Part shown: piece after piece, positions 16,614-24,708 of the stretch
Layout: each line of letters begins with the position of its first letter
Position numbering within the stretch: position 1 is the stretch's first letter
Origin: Achromobacter xylosoxidans
Lineage (GTDB): Bacteria > Pseudomonadota > Gammaproteobacteria > Burkholderiales > Burkholderiaceae_B
NCBI RefSeq assembly: GCF_002192695.1
Contig: NZ_MTLG01000074.1
Span: 95,358-159,357 of the forward strand
Length of the DNA: 64,000 nucleotides
Direction: 5' to 3'
The notes under the pieces: generated by a model
Told to the model about the DNA's origin: nothing
The model's database searches: none
What the model saw: only the letters and a program-made list of their open reading frames with translations
Position numbers and translations under genes: made by a program

Positions 16614-17626
16614 TTCCATGGACGTTCGAATGCGCCTTGCGTGACTTGGGAACCCTCGGAATGGCGCGCCAGCATGGCGTTCCACTCGGGACGGGGCGAG
16701 AAGCGGGAGGCGTCCGCATGCGCGCTGTCCAATGCGGCGCGCAAAGTCGACACCACCTGGGTGACATAGGCCGGGCTGCGCTGCCGTCCTTCGATCTTGA
16801 TGGCGGAAACGCCCATCTCCGCCAGGCGCGGCAACAGGCCGATGGCGTTCAGGCTGGTGGGTTCTTCCAACGCATGATCGGCCTGCCCGTCCACATCGAA
16901 GCGGCCCTTGCACAGGGTGGGATAGGCGGCGGGTTCGCCCGGTTCGTAGCGGTCGATCAGGATGCCGTTCAGGCGCGCGTCCATGCGGCCGTTCTGTTCC
17001 GACCAGCGTACCGCATGCGCGGGCGAACAGACGCCCTTGTTGTTGGGGGAATCGCCAGTGGCGTAGGACGACAGCAGGCAGCGGCCTTCCGCCATGACGC
17101 ACAGGCTGCCGAAGCCGAACACCTCGACCTCGACGCTCACGTTGGCGCAGATGCGCGCGATCTCGGCCAGCGTCAGCACGCGCGGCAGCACCACGCGGCG
17201 GATGCCGAACTGCTCCTTCATCAGCTCGATGGCGTCCGCATGGGTGGCGGAACCCTGCACCGACAGGTGCAGGCGCAGGTCGGGATAGCGGTCGCTGGTG
17301 TAGGCCAGCAGCCCCGCGTCGGCCATGATGACCGCATCGGCGCCCAGCCCGTAAGCCGCGTCCACGGCGGCGCGCCACTGGGGCGCCCTGCCGGCCTGCA
17401 CAAAGGTGTTGATGGCGAACAGCACCTGCCGTCCGCGGCTGTGGGCCAGTTCGACACCCGCGCGGATATCGCTTTCGGTGAAATTGAGTCCCGCGAAGTT
17501 GCGGGCATTGGTGGCGTTCTTGAGCCCGAGATAGACGGTGTCGGCGCCGGCGTCGATGGCGGCCTTCAGCGCGGCCAGACTGCCGGCGGGGGCCACGAGC
17601 TCCAGGGGAGAGGTTCGAGTTTCCAT
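16610..17626 (-). CDS. ubiU: Anaerobic ubiquinone hydroxylation subunit UbiU (peptidase U32-like, 4Fe-4S)
   Basis: A 338-residue U32-family protein, partner of UbiV. The N-terminus 'LELVAPAGSLAALKAAIDAGADTVYLGLKNATNARNFAGLNFT' is diagnostic. Cysteines 176, 183, 200 and 239 have exactly the spacing of the E. coli UbiU 4Fe-4S ligands (169, 176, 193, 232). It is the first gene of a three-gene unit ubiU-ubiV-ubiT, each pair joined by ATGA. An FNR/Anr-like box lies just upstream, matching anaerobic control. The ATG at 17626 has no clear ribosome-binding site, and the predicted transcription start is only about one base away, so a leaderless or near-leaderless message is possible. Its job here is to keep ubiquinone available for NarGHI under anoxia. 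Confidence 0.94.
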   Translation of the reverse strand: METRTSPLELVAPAGSLAALKAAIDAGADTVYLGLKNATNARNFAGLNFTESDIRAGVELAHSRGRQVLFAINTFVQAGRAPQWRAAVDAAYGLGADAVIMADAGLLAYTSDRYPDLRLHLSVQGSATHADAIELMKEQFGIRRVVLPRVLTLAEIARICANVSVEVEVFGFGSLCVMAEGRCLLSSYATGDSPNNKGVCSPAHAVRWSEQNGRMDARLNGILIDRYEPGEPAAYPTLCKGRFDVDGQADHALEEPTSLNAIGLLPRLAEMGVSAIKIEGRQRSPAYVTQVVSTLRAALDSAHADASRFSPRPEWNAMLARHSEGSQVTQGAFERPWK

Positions 17627-17661
17627 GCCGGCCAGTCTATGGGGCCGCCACGCCCCTGGCC

Positions 17662-17675
17662 TTGTCGCAGATCAA
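17662..17675 (-). promoter_or_regulatory. FNR/Anr-like box upstream of ubiU
   Basis: TTGTC-GCAG-ATCAA matches the FNR/Anr consensus TTGAT-N4-ATCAA in 8 of 10 positions. A -10-like CATAGACT lies about 31 bases downstream in the direction of ubiU, the spacing of a class-II (-41.5) activator site. Confidence 0.65.
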
Positions 17676-17704
17676 ACGGCCTATGCCGAACGCCGCATGT
17701 CGCC

Positions 17705-18391
17705 CTATTCTTCCGTGTACAAGCCGTGTTCGACCGCGTACACCGCAACCTGCACCCGGCTGGTGAGATTGAGTTTCTTCAAGACGTTCTGCACGTGGAT
17801 CTTGACCGTGCTCTCGCTGACGTCCAGTTCGCGCGCGATGACCTTGTTGCTGGCGCCGCGCGCCAGCCATTGCACGATCTGGGTCTCGCGCGCGGTCAGG
17901 CGATGGCGCTCGCCGCTGCCCCCCGGCTGCGGCGCTTGCGCGGCCAGGCTGGCCTGCCCGCGGAACTGCTCGACCAGCTTGGCCGTCATGCTCTCGGCGA
18001 TGACCGGCTCGCCGCCCGCGGCGCGGCGGATCGCGGCGGTCAGCGCCTCGGCGTCGATGTTCTTGACCAGATAGCCGCGCGCGCCGTCGCGCAACGCCTG
18101 CCCCAGTTCGTCGGCCTCTTCAGACACCGTCAGGATGATGACCGCACAGGACGGCAACTCCTGCGTCAGCAGCTGCAAGGTTTCCAGCCCCGACAGACCC
18201 GGCAGGTTGAGGTCCAGCAGCACCACGTCGGGCTTGAGTTCCTTGGCGCGTTTCAGGCCTTCGACGCCGTCGCCGGCCTCGGCCACGACCTCGAAGTCGG
18301 GCTGGCGTTGCAGCAGCAGGCGCACGCCCGAGCGGAACAGGGTGTGGTCGTCGACGAGGAGGATACGGATGGGCATGGTCGGAATGTTCAA
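17705..18391 (-). CDS. narL: Nitrate/nitrite response regulator NarL
   Basis: A 228-residue two-component response regulator. The receiver domain (about 8-130) has the acidic pair in 'LLVDDHTLFR', the phosphoacceptor Asp 60 in 'VVLLDLNLPGLSG' and the Thr/Lys switch residues ('ILTVSEEAD', 'YLVKNID'). The C-terminal LuxR-type helix-turn-helix (about 163-220) includes 'LTARETQIVQWLARGASNKVIARELDVSESTVKIHVQNVLKKL'. It overlaps the narX stop by ATGA, so sensor and regulator are coupled. When phosphorylated by NarX in nitrate it should activate the narK/narG promoters. The location, next to nar genes, makes NarL/NarX the obvious call over other LuxR-type pairs. Confidence 0.93.
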   Translation of the reverse strand: MNIPTMPIRILLVDDHTLFRSGVRLLLQRQPDFEVVAEAGDGVEGLKRAKELKPDVVLLDLNLPGLSGLETLQLLTQELPSCAVIILTVSEEADELGQALRDGARGYLVKNIDAEALTAAIRRAAGGEPVIAESMTAKLVEQFRGQASLAAQAPQPGGSGERHRLTARETQIVQWLARGASNKVIARELDVSESTVKIHVQNVLKKLNLTSRVQVAVYAVEHGLYTEE

Positions 18392-20325
18392 GCGGCCTGG
18401 CGTTCGCTGCCGGGCAAGGTCAGCGCGACGCGCGTACCGGCGCCGGGCTGCGATTCAAGTTTTATCACGGCGCGCATGCGTGCGGCGCGTTCGCGCATGA
18501 TGTGCAGGCCTACATGCGATTCGCCGCGTTCGGCCACCTCGGCGGGGTCATAGCCCTGGCCATCGTCGGCAATGACCAGGCTGAAGTCACGGTCATTGGC
18601 GACGTCGATGCGCACGTGGCTGGCTTCCGAATGCTTGCGCACGTTGGACAGCGCTTCCTGCAGAATGAAGAGCACCTGCAGCTGCTCGTCGGGCGGCAGC
18701 GGCGCGCCCTCGCCCCGGCCGAAGCGCAGTTCGGTCTCGATTCCGGTCTGGCGGCGGAAGCGCGCCACCGTGTCTTCGATGCCGGCCTGCAAGTCGCCCT
18801 GCGACAGCTTGGTGCGGAAGTTGGTCAGCAGCTCACGCACGTCCTGGTAGCTTTCGTCCACGCCGGTACGCAATAGCGGCAGGATCTCGTCGATCTCCGC
18901 CTGATCGCCGCGCTTGACGGCGGCGTCCAGCATCTGCAATTGCAGGTTGAGGAAATTCAGCCCCTGCGCCAGGCTGTCGTGCAGCCCCTGCGCCACCAGG
19001 CCGCGCTCGCGCACCACCGCCAGCTGGCGCGCCTGGGCGCTCAGGCGGCGGTTGTCCAGGGCCACGCCCAGATGCTGGCCCAGCGTTTCCAGCAATTGCG
19101 ATTCCGCCGGCGACAAGCGGCGCTGCTGGCGGAAATGCAGGGAATACGAGCCCAGCACCTCGTCGCGCGTGACGATGCGGAACACGGCCACGCTGGCGAA
19201 GCCGTCGCGCTGGCAGTTCAGTTCCATCGAGGGCGGCGACTCGCGGAAATCCTGGATGACGATGACCCCGGCCTGCCGCGTGGCGACGCCGCAATAGCAG
19301 TCGTTCACCCGCATGCAATGCTCGGACTCGACCAGTTCGTCGGACAGCCCCACCGACACCATCAGGTTGAGCTTCTCATTGTTGGGGTCGAGCGCGCGGA
19401 TGCTGCCGCCCTCGGCGTCGAACTGCAGCATCACGCGCCGCAGGAAGCCGTCGCACAGCGCTTCGATTTCGTTGGGCTGGTTCAGGAAGGCGGCCATGTC
19501 GTAGAGCGCGCCGATATCGCGGTTCTGCGCCGCCAGTTGCGCGGTCTTTTCTTCGACGCGCCGCTCCAGGCCGGTGTACAGATCCTGCAATTCGTCGGCC
19601 ATGCGGTTGTAGCCGCGCGCCAGCACGCCGAACTCGTCCTGGCTTTCCACCGGCAGCCGGGTGCTGAATTCCCTGGCCGCCATGCGTTGCAGGCCGTCGC
19701 GCAGGCGCAGCACCGGCGAAATGATCCAGAGATACAGCAGGTAGATCATCGCCAGCGTGCCGGCGCTGGCGATGGCTGCCAGCACGCCTTGCGACAGGCG
19801 CAGCGAGGTGGTCTTGCCGGCGTTGTCCTGTTCGATCATGCGCACCAGCGTATCCGCGCGCGCCACGAATTCCGGCAGGGTTTCCAGATAGGTGGCGGCA
19901 TCCGGCTGCGCCAGGGCGCGCTTGGCGGCCGGCTTCATGATGTCGTACCAATAGGCGGCCACGTCATGCCATTGCTTGCGGATCGCCTCGTCGTTGGGAA
20001 TGAACAACGGGCGCGCCGGATTGCCCCGCGCCAGCCGCGCAATCGTGTCGTCCATGAGCTGAACTTGCTCATTGGTGCGGAACTCGCGCCCGGCCTGCGG
20101 CCGCATCAGCTCCACCGCCACCCGGTTGGCCCGCATGCGCAGGCTGCCCGTGTCGTTGATGGCCGCGCCCGCGCCTTCCAGCTGCCAGGATAGCCACAGC
20201 GTCCAGCTGACCATGGACAGCACCACCACCAGCGCCACCAGGGAGCTGATGACGATGCGCGTGGACAGGCGATGCCGGGGCGAAGGCAGGCCGTCGGTGC
20301 CGGCGGCGGTATCGGTAGGCTTCAT
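18388..20325 (-). CDS. narX: Nitrate/nitrite sensor histidine kinase NarX
   Basis: A 645-residue membrane kinase. TM1 is about residues 23-47. The periplasmic nitrate-binding P-box follows it ('INDTGSLRMRANRVAVELM', with the conserved Arg). TM2 is near 190-210, then HAMP, a GAF-like central module with a cysteine cluster ('CMRVNDCYCGVA'), the HisKA_3 H-box 'GLVAQGLHDSLAQGLNFLNLQLQ' and a C-terminal ATPase domain ('ALSNVRKHSEASHV' N-box, 'IADDGQGYDP' G-box). I take the ATG at 20325 rather than an in-frame TTG three codons earlier. It phosphorylates NarL, whose gene overlaps its stop. It lies 79 bases downstream of mobB and so close to the nar operon. Confidence 0.92.
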   Translation of the reverse strand: MKPTDTAAGTDGLPSPRHRLSTRIVISSLVALVVVLSMVSWTLWLSWQLEGAGAAINDTGSLRMRANRVAVELMRPQAGREFRTNEQVQLMDDTIARLARGNPARPLFIPNDEAIRKQWHDVAAYWYDIMKPAAKRALAQPDAATYLETLPEFVARADTLVRMIEQDNAGKTTSLRLSQGVLAAIASAGTLAMIYLLYLWIISPVLRLRDGLQRMAAREFSTRLPVESQDEFGVLARGYNRMADELQDLYTGLERRVEEKTAQLAAQNRDIGALYDMAAFLNQPNEIEALCDGFLRRVMLQFDAEGGSIRALDPNNEKLNLMVSVGLSDELVESEHCMRVNDCYCGVATRQAGVIVIQDFRESPPSMELNCQRDGFASVAVFRIVTRDEVLGSYSLHFRQQRRLSPAESQLLETLGQHLGVALDNRRLSAQARQLAVVRERGLVAQGLHDSLAQGLNFLNLQLQMLDAAVKRGDQAEIDEILPLLRTGVDESYQDVRELLTNFRTKLSQGDLQAGIEDTVARFRRQTGIETELRFGRGEGAPLPPDEQLQVLFILQEALSNVRKHSEASHVRIDVANDRDFSLVIADDGQGYDPAEVAERGESHVGLHIMRERAARMRAVIKLESQPGAGTRVALTLPGSERQAA

Positions 20326-20404
20326 GGCTTTCAACGCGGTATTGCTCTAGGAATGCTGCGGGTTCCAGTGTAGCCGCTGCGCGCCCCGCCACGGCCGCTG
20401 ACCT

Positions 20405-20902
20405 TCAGGCCAGCCCCACGGCGCGGCAGATGAAATCCGCGATCTGCGCCGGTTCGTTGACCGGCAGGCAGGGCAAGCCGGTATCCAGCGGCGCGTCGGT
20501 GGCCACCGCCAGGAAACTGCTGTCTTCGGCATGCAGCGGCGGCTTGCCCAGCGCGGGCCGATACACCTCGAGGCGCGGGATCGCGGCCTGCTTGAAGCCC
20601 TCGACCAGCACCAGGTCGGCCGGCGACAGGCGGGCCAGCTGTTCCTCCAGCGTGGGTTCTGGCGCGTCGCGCAGTTCGTGGACGATGGCGTAGCGGAACG
20701 GCGAGGCCACCATCACCTCCAGCGCGCCCGCCTGGCGGAAGCGCGCGCTGTCCTTGCCGGGCGGCTCCATCTGAAAATCGTGGTGGCTGTGCTTGATGAC
20801 GCTGACCCGCAGGCCGCGCGCGGCCAGCAGGGGCAGCATGGCCTCGATCAGGGTGGTCTTGCCGCTGCCGGAACGGCCGGCGATGCCGAAAACTGGGGTC
20901 AT
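20405..20902 (-). CDS. mobB: Molybdopterin-guanine dinucleotide biosynthesis protein B
   Basis: A 165-residue P-loop GTPase-like protein that helps MobA attach GMP to molybdopterin, giving the bis-MGD cofactor that NarG needs. The Walker A motif is 'GIAGRSGSGKTTLIE' (residues 6-20). 'VIKHSHHDFQMEPPGKDSARFRQAGA' and 'DLVLVEGFKQAAIPRLEVYRP' are typical MobB segments. The ATG at 20902 overlaps the carbonic anhydrase stop (ATGA), so longer starts are rejected. mobA is not in the window. Its placement at the end of the nar/moaA unit ties cofactor finishing to nitrate reductase production. Confidence 0.92.
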   Translation of the reverse strand: MTPVFGIAGRSGSGKTTLIEAMLPLLAARGLRVSVIKHSHHDFQMEPPGKDSARFRQAGALEVMVASPFRYAIVHELRDAPEPTLEEQLARLSPADLVLVEGFKQAAIPRLEVYRPALGKPPLHAEDSSFLAVATDAPLDTGLPCLPVNEPAQIADFICRAVGLA

Positions 20903-21558
20903 GCAAGCTCCGTGAACAATGGGCATACGATGGGCAGGAACGCGTCCGCCCGCGCCGAGTATGCCAGCAAAGCGCCCGCTACCAGGTCGAAATACCAGCC
21001 GTGCAGGGTCAGGCTGCCCGCCTCCACCGCGCGCCGCACGAAAGGCAGCTCCTCCAGGTTGCGCAAGGAAATCAGGATGGAGGCCTGCTCGCAGGCGCGC
21101 CGGCGTTCGGCCGCGGTCGCCTGCGGCATCTGCTGCAGCACCTGCCTGCGGGCCGGTTCGGCGATGTCCATCCAGCGCTCCAGGTAGTCGGTCTCGCCGT
21201 CGCCCCGGGTGCGCCGGTCCATCAGCGCCCGTATGCCGCCGCAGTGGGCATGGCCCAGCACGATGATGCGGCTGACCTGCAACTGCTCCACCGCAAACTG
21301 TATCGCGGCCAGCACGCCTTGCAGGCCGCGATCCGTGCTGGCCGGCGGCACCAGGTTGGCGACGTTGCGCACGGTGAAGATGTCGCCGGGGTCGCAGCCC
21401 AGCAGCATGGCCGGGTCCACCCGCGAATCGCAGCAGCCCACCAGCAAGGTGCTGGGATGCTGGCCTTCGCAGAGATTGCGGTAAAGCGATGGCGCGTCCT
21501 CGTAGTACTGCTGCTGAAAGCGCTGGAAGCCGTCGACCAGCCGTTCGATATCGCGCAT
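20899..21558 (-). CDS. can: Beta-class carbonic anhydrase
   Basis: A 219-residue beta-carbonic anhydrase that interconverts CO2 and bicarbonate in the cytoplasm. Zinc ligands are Cys 42 and Asp 44 ('GCCDSRVDP') plus His 103 and Cys 106 ('ILGHAHCGGI'); 'NVANLVPP' is the family's active-site strand. The ATG at 21558 has GGGAGG six to seven bases upstream, inside the end of moaA, and comes one base after the moaA stop. The frame extends further upstream, but inside moaA. The gene is wedged between moaA and mobB in the nitrate respiration operon, an unexpected place for this enzyme. Its role there is unknown; supplying bicarbonate or buffering pH during denitrification is a guess. Confidence 0.93.
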   Translation of the reverse strand: MRDIERLVDGFQRFQQQYYEDAPSLYRNLCEGQHPSTLLVGCCDSRVDPAMLLGCDPGDIFTVRNVANLVPPASTDRGLQGVLAAIQFAVEQLQVSRIIVLGHAHCGGIRALMDRRTRGDGETDYLERWMDIAEPARRQVLQQMPQATAAERRRACEQASILISLRNLEELPFVRRAVEAGSLTLHGWYFDLVAGALLAYSARADAFLPIVCPLFTELA

Positions 21559-21559
21559 G

Positions 21560-22558
21560 TCAGCCTCCCGTCTGAGCCATGAAGCGCACGATGCGTTCCG
21601 GGCGGGCCACGAAATCATGGCGCTCGGGCTTGGCGGCGATGCCGGCCCGGATCGCCTGGATCAGCTCGGCGTCGCTGGCTCCCGCGCGCAGCAGGCGGCC
21701 CAGCGGCACCTGGTCTTCCTGGCCCAGGCAGAGGTACAAGGTGCCGTCCACGCCCAGGCGGACGCGGTTGCAGCTCGCGCAGAAATGGCGCGACATGGGG
21801 GTGATCACGCCCAGCACGGGCGTGCCGTGGCCCGTGGTCCAGTAGCGCGCCGGCCCCGCGCCCGCGCCGCCCAGGGCCGGCACCAGGCCGGCGTCGGCCG
21901 CCAGCCGCGCGCCCATGGCGTTCAAGTCGGTGTGGGCGTAGCCCTGGCCGCAGCTGCCCATGGGCATGGGCTCGATCAGGCGCAGCACGAAGCCCTGCGC
22001 CACCGCGTAGTCCAGCAGCCTGCGCACTTCAGCTTCGGGCGTGGCCGCGTGCACCACGCTGTTGAGCTTGATCGGCGCAAAGCCCGCCTCCTTGGCCGCG
22101 GCCAGCCCGGCCAGCACCGATTCCAGGCAATCCCGGCCGGTGATCTGGCTGAAGGCGGCGGCATCCAGCGTGTCCAGGCTGATGTTCAGCCGGTCCACGC
22201 CGGCGGCGCGCAGTTCCTGCGCATGGCGGACCAGTTGGGTGCCGTTGGTGGACACGGACAAGTCCTGCAAGCCCGGCATGGCGGCGATGACGCCGGCCAG
22301 TCCGGCCACGCCCCGGCGCAGCAGGGGCTCGCCGCCGGTCAACCGGACCTTGCTGACGCCCAGGCCGACGAACAGCCCCACCAGCCGCGCCATTTCCTCG
22401 TGGCGCAGCCAATTGGCGGGGGTTTCGAAGCCCTTGAAATCCTTGGGCAGGCAGTAGCTGCAACGCAGGTCGCAGCGGTCCGTGACAGAGACGCGCAAAT
22501 AGTCGATGCGGCGCCCGTAGCCATCCGTTAGAGGTCCCGCAGCCGGCTCGTCCATCAT
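21560..22558 (-). CDS. moaA: GTP 3',8-cyclase MoaA (molybdenum cofactor synthesis)
   Basis: A 332-residue radical-SAM enzyme that starts molybdenum cofactor synthesis by rearranging GTP to 3',8-cyclo-GTP. The N-terminal SAM cluster is Cys 29, 33 and 36 ('VTDRCDLRCSYC'), the glycine-rich SAM site is 'VRLTGGEPLLR', and the C-terminal GTP cluster is in 'HFCASCNRVRLGVDGTLYLCLG'. The first ATG overlaps the isomerase stop as ATGA. Position after narI and a peptidyl-prolyl isomerase mirrors the P. aeruginosa narK1K2GHJI-ppi-moaA1 operon. The C-terminus ends in ...RPERIVRFMAQTGG rather than a bare Gly-Gly following a typical tail, but the GG needed by MoaA is present. Confidence 0.94.
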   Translation of the reverse strand: MMDEPAAGPLTDGYGRRIDYLRVSVTDRCDLRCSYCLPKDFKGFETPANWLRHEEMARLVGLFVGLGVSKVRLTGGEPLLRRGVAGLAGVIAAMPGLQDLSVSTNGTQLVRHAQELRAAGVDRLNISLDTLDAAAFSQITGRDCLESVLAGLAAAKEAGFAPIKLNSVVHAATPEAEVRRLLDYAVAQGFVLRLIEPMPMGSCGQGYAHTDLNAMGARLAADAGLVPALGGAGAGPARYWTTGHGTPVLGVITPMSRHFCASCNRVRLGVDGTLYLCLGQEDQVPLGRLLRAGASDAELIQAIRAGIAAKPERHDFVARPERIVRFMAQTGG

Positions 22559-23316
22559 GCGGCGCTCCCGCTGTAGACGCGCTCGGGCTCTTCGCCTTGC
22601 AGGTCTATGCCCTGGATATCGGCGCGCTCGACCAGCAGCTTGGTGTACTGCCGCCAGGCGGTGTCGCGGCTCATGGACGACAGCGCGGCTGCGATCTGCT
22701 TGTCCACATGCTCGTAGGGCTGCATGCGGCCTTCGATACGGCGCGTCACCCGCACGATATGCAGGCCGTGGCGGGTTTCCAGCAGCTGCGGCAGCAGGCC
22801 GCCGGCGGGCAGCGCGAACACCGCGCGCTCGAACTCCGGCACCGTGTCGCCCCGGCCCAGCTGGCCCAGGCTGCCGCCCAGGGCGGCGGACGGACAGTTC
22901 GATTGCTCCCGCGCCACCTCGGCAAAACGCGAGGGATCTTCCAGCAGCTCGGCCAACACCACGTTGGCGTGGGCCCGCAGCATGTCCAGGTTCACGCCGG
23001 GCGTGACCTGGAACAGGATGTGGTCGGCCTCGATCAGCTCGCCCACCATGAAGCGTTGCGGATGCATCTGATAGAAGCGGCGGCAGGCGGCCTCGTCGGC
23101 CTCGGGCGCGGGCGCCTCGCGAGACAGCAAGGCGCCGATGGCGCCCTCCTCGTCCGCGGCGTCCAGCCCCAGCCGGCCGGCCTCGTCCAGCAGCACGCGG
23201 CGCAGCACCAGGGCGGTGATCGCCTCGCGCATGGGATTGCCGGCCTCGGCGTGCAGCGGCAGTTCGCGTTCCAGATCCGCGTCGTTCAGTTCGACGCCAT
23301 TGACGATGACAGGCAT
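22555..23316 (-). CDS. Parvulin-type peptidyl-prolyl cis-trans isomerase of the nar operon (NifM-like)
   Basis: A 253-residue protein with an N-terminal helical chaperone-like part and a PpiC/parvulin domain (about 120-220: 'EADHILFQVTPG', 'FAEVAREQSNCPSAALGGSLGQLGRGDTVPEFERAVFALPAGGLLPQLLETRHGLHIVRVTRR'). It has no signal peptide, so it acts in the cytoplasm, like NifM. The equivalent gene follows narI in P. aeruginosa and other denitrifiers, and is thought to help fold or assemble the nitrate reductase; that role is inferred by family. It starts 28 bases after narI and overlaps moaA by ATGA. Confidence 0.9.
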   Translation of the reverse strand: MPVIVNGVELNDADLERELPLHAEAGNPMREAITALVLRRVLLDEAGRLGLDAADEEGAIGALLSREAPAPEADEAACRRFYQMHPQRFMVGELIEADHILFQVTPGVNLDMLRAHANVVLAELLEDPSRFAEVAREQSNCPSAALGGSLGQLGRGDTVPEFERAVFALPAGGLLPQLLETRHGLHIVRVTRRIEGRMQPYEHVDKQIAAALSSMSRDTAWRQYTKLLVERADIQGIDLQGEEPERVYSGSAA

Positions 23317-23344
23317 GTTCGGCTCCTAGTCCTGGTGCATGGAA

Positions 23345-24028
23345 TCAACGCGGGCGGACCAGCTGCCAGGCGCGGCCCAGGTAGCCCACCGAAGCAAAGC
23401 CGCTCCAGACGTGCACCAGGCGCGTGAACGGGAAGATCACGAACAGCGTGAGGCCCATGAACAGGTGCGCCTTGAACAACAGCGGCACGTCGGCGACATG
23501 GCTGGCGGCGTCACCCTGGAAGGTGACGATGTGCTGCGCCCAGGTCATCAGGCGCACCATCATTTCGCCATCCATGTGGCCGGCCGACAGCACAATGGTG
23601 GACAGGCCCAGCAGCAAGGTGACCAGGATCCACAGCAGCAGCAGCTTGTCGCCGGGCCGGGTGGTGGCGCGGATGCGCGGATCGCTCAGGCGGCGATGGA
23701 TCAGGATCAGGAGGCCGATCAGGCACAGCCCGCCCATGACGCCGCCGGCCACCATGGCCACGGTCTGCTTGAGCGTGTGCGATACGCCCAGCGTGTCCCA
23801 CACCACCACCGGCGTCAGCAAACCGGCCAAGTGGCCGAAGAACAGGCCCAGGATGCCGATATGGAACAGGATGTTGCCCAGGCGCAATTGCCCGCGATGC
23901 AACAGCTGCGAGCTATCCGTCTTCCAGGTGTATTGCTCGCGCTCGAAGCGCACGAGGCTGCCCAGCAGGAAGATCGTCAGCGCGATGTAGGGATAGATGC
24001 CGAAGAAGAACTGATTCAGGGAGTTCAT
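23345..24028 (-). CDS. narI: Respiratory nitrate reductase gamma subunit (cytochrome b) NarI
   Basis: A 227-residue five-helix inner-membrane protein that oxidises quinol at the periplasmic side and passes electrons through two hemes b to NarH. The heme-ligand histidines are all present: His 56 and 66 in 'LFHIGILGLFFGHLAG', and His 188 and 206 in 'FKAHLFMGLT...RLVHVWSG', in register with E. coli. Length (E. coli 225) is normal. It follows narJ by 18 bases. An AGGA site lies some nine bases before the ATG. With ubiUVT nearby, the donor is presumably ubiquinol, since no menaquinone genes are seen here. Confidence 0.96.
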   Translation of the reverse strand: MNSLNQFFFGIYPYIALTIFLLGSLVRFEREQYTWKTDSSQLLHRGQLRLGNILFHIGILGLFFGHLAGLLTPVVVWDTLGVSHTLKQTVAMVAGGVMGGLCLIGLLILIHRRLSDPRIRATTRPGDKLLLLWILVTLLLGLSTIVLSAGHMDGEMMVRLMTWAQHIVTFQGDAASHVADVPLLFKAHLFMGLTLFVIFPFTRLVHVWSGFASVGYLGRAWQLVRPR

Positions 24029-24046
24029 GATGCGTCGTCCTGAAGA

Positions 24047-24694
24047 TTAATGAGCCGCGGGCGCGCGGGGATAGAAGCGCACGGTCTGCGCGCCATCGCC
24101 CGAGAACGGCCGCAGCAGCGGTTCCACGCCGTCCGGTCCGGTGCCGAACGTTTCCATCGCCTCGTCCATGTCGCGCACGGGCGCCTCGGTCTGCTCGCGC
24201 GGAATCACGCGGGACTGGGCGCGCAGCACCGCGAAGATGCAGGCGTAGGGACTTTCGCCCTTGGCCAGGCGCGCGCCGATGGCGGCCAGCACGTGGATGG
24301 CCTCATCCAGCAGGTCCTGGGCCTGAGCCGGGTCGATCACGCCCAGGAACTCCAGGAACAGCGGCACATGGTCAGGCAGCTCGGACACCACCGGTTCGAA
24401 GCCGTGCTCGCGGTAGGTATCCAGCAGGTCGACCATGGCCTGGCCGCGGTCGCGGCTTTCGCCGTGCACGTGTTCGAACAGGTGCAGCGAATGCGAGCGG
24501 TTGCGGTCGAAGGTGGCCACGTAGTTCTCTTGCAGCGCGATGAGGTCGTGGGTGGCCAGGTAACCGATCAGCGGCTGCAGGGTTTCCTCCGCGTCGGGAT
24601 GGTCGGCCAAGGCGGCTTCGACCTCGCCCAGCGCGTCCAGCAGCTCGGGCTCGGGGTAGCACAGCAAGGCGGAAAGCAGGCGGTACAGACTCAT
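24047..24694 (-). CDS. narJ: Nitrate reductase assembly chaperone NarJ
   Basis: A 215-residue all-helical TorD/NarJ-family chaperone that binds the N-terminus of NarG and lets the molybdenum cofactor be inserted before membrane attachment. 'LYRLLSALLCYPEPELLDAL' at the N-terminus, 'LQENYVATFDRNRSHSLHLFEHVHGESRDRGQAMVDLL' (about 53-90) and 'DHVPLFLEFL' are the family signature. It is slightly shorter than the E. coli protein (236) at the C-terminus. AAGGAG stands at proper distance before the ATG. It lies between narH (14 bases) and narI as in all nar operons. Confidence 0.95.
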   Translation of the reverse strand: MSLYRLLSALLCYPEPELLDALGEVEAALADHPDAEETLQPLIGYLATHDLIALQENYVATFDRNRSHSLHLFEHVHGESRDRGQAMVDLLDTYREHGFEPVVSELPDHVPLFLEFLGVIDPAQAQDLLDEAIHVLAAIGARLAKGESPYACIFAVLRAQSRVIPREQTEAPVRDMDEAMETFGTGPDGVEPLLRPFSGDGAQTVRFYPRAPAAH

Positions 24695-24708
24695 GGTTTT
24701 CTCCTTGC

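Noticed and set aside
16614..17378. N-terminal extension of ubiV
   Set aside because: It lies within ubiU in another frame; the ATGA overlap and family length fix the ubiV start at 16613.
22555..22700. Molybdenum cofactor riboswitch before moaA
   Set aside because: moaA overlaps the upstream isomerase gene by 4 bases, leaving no untranslated leader.
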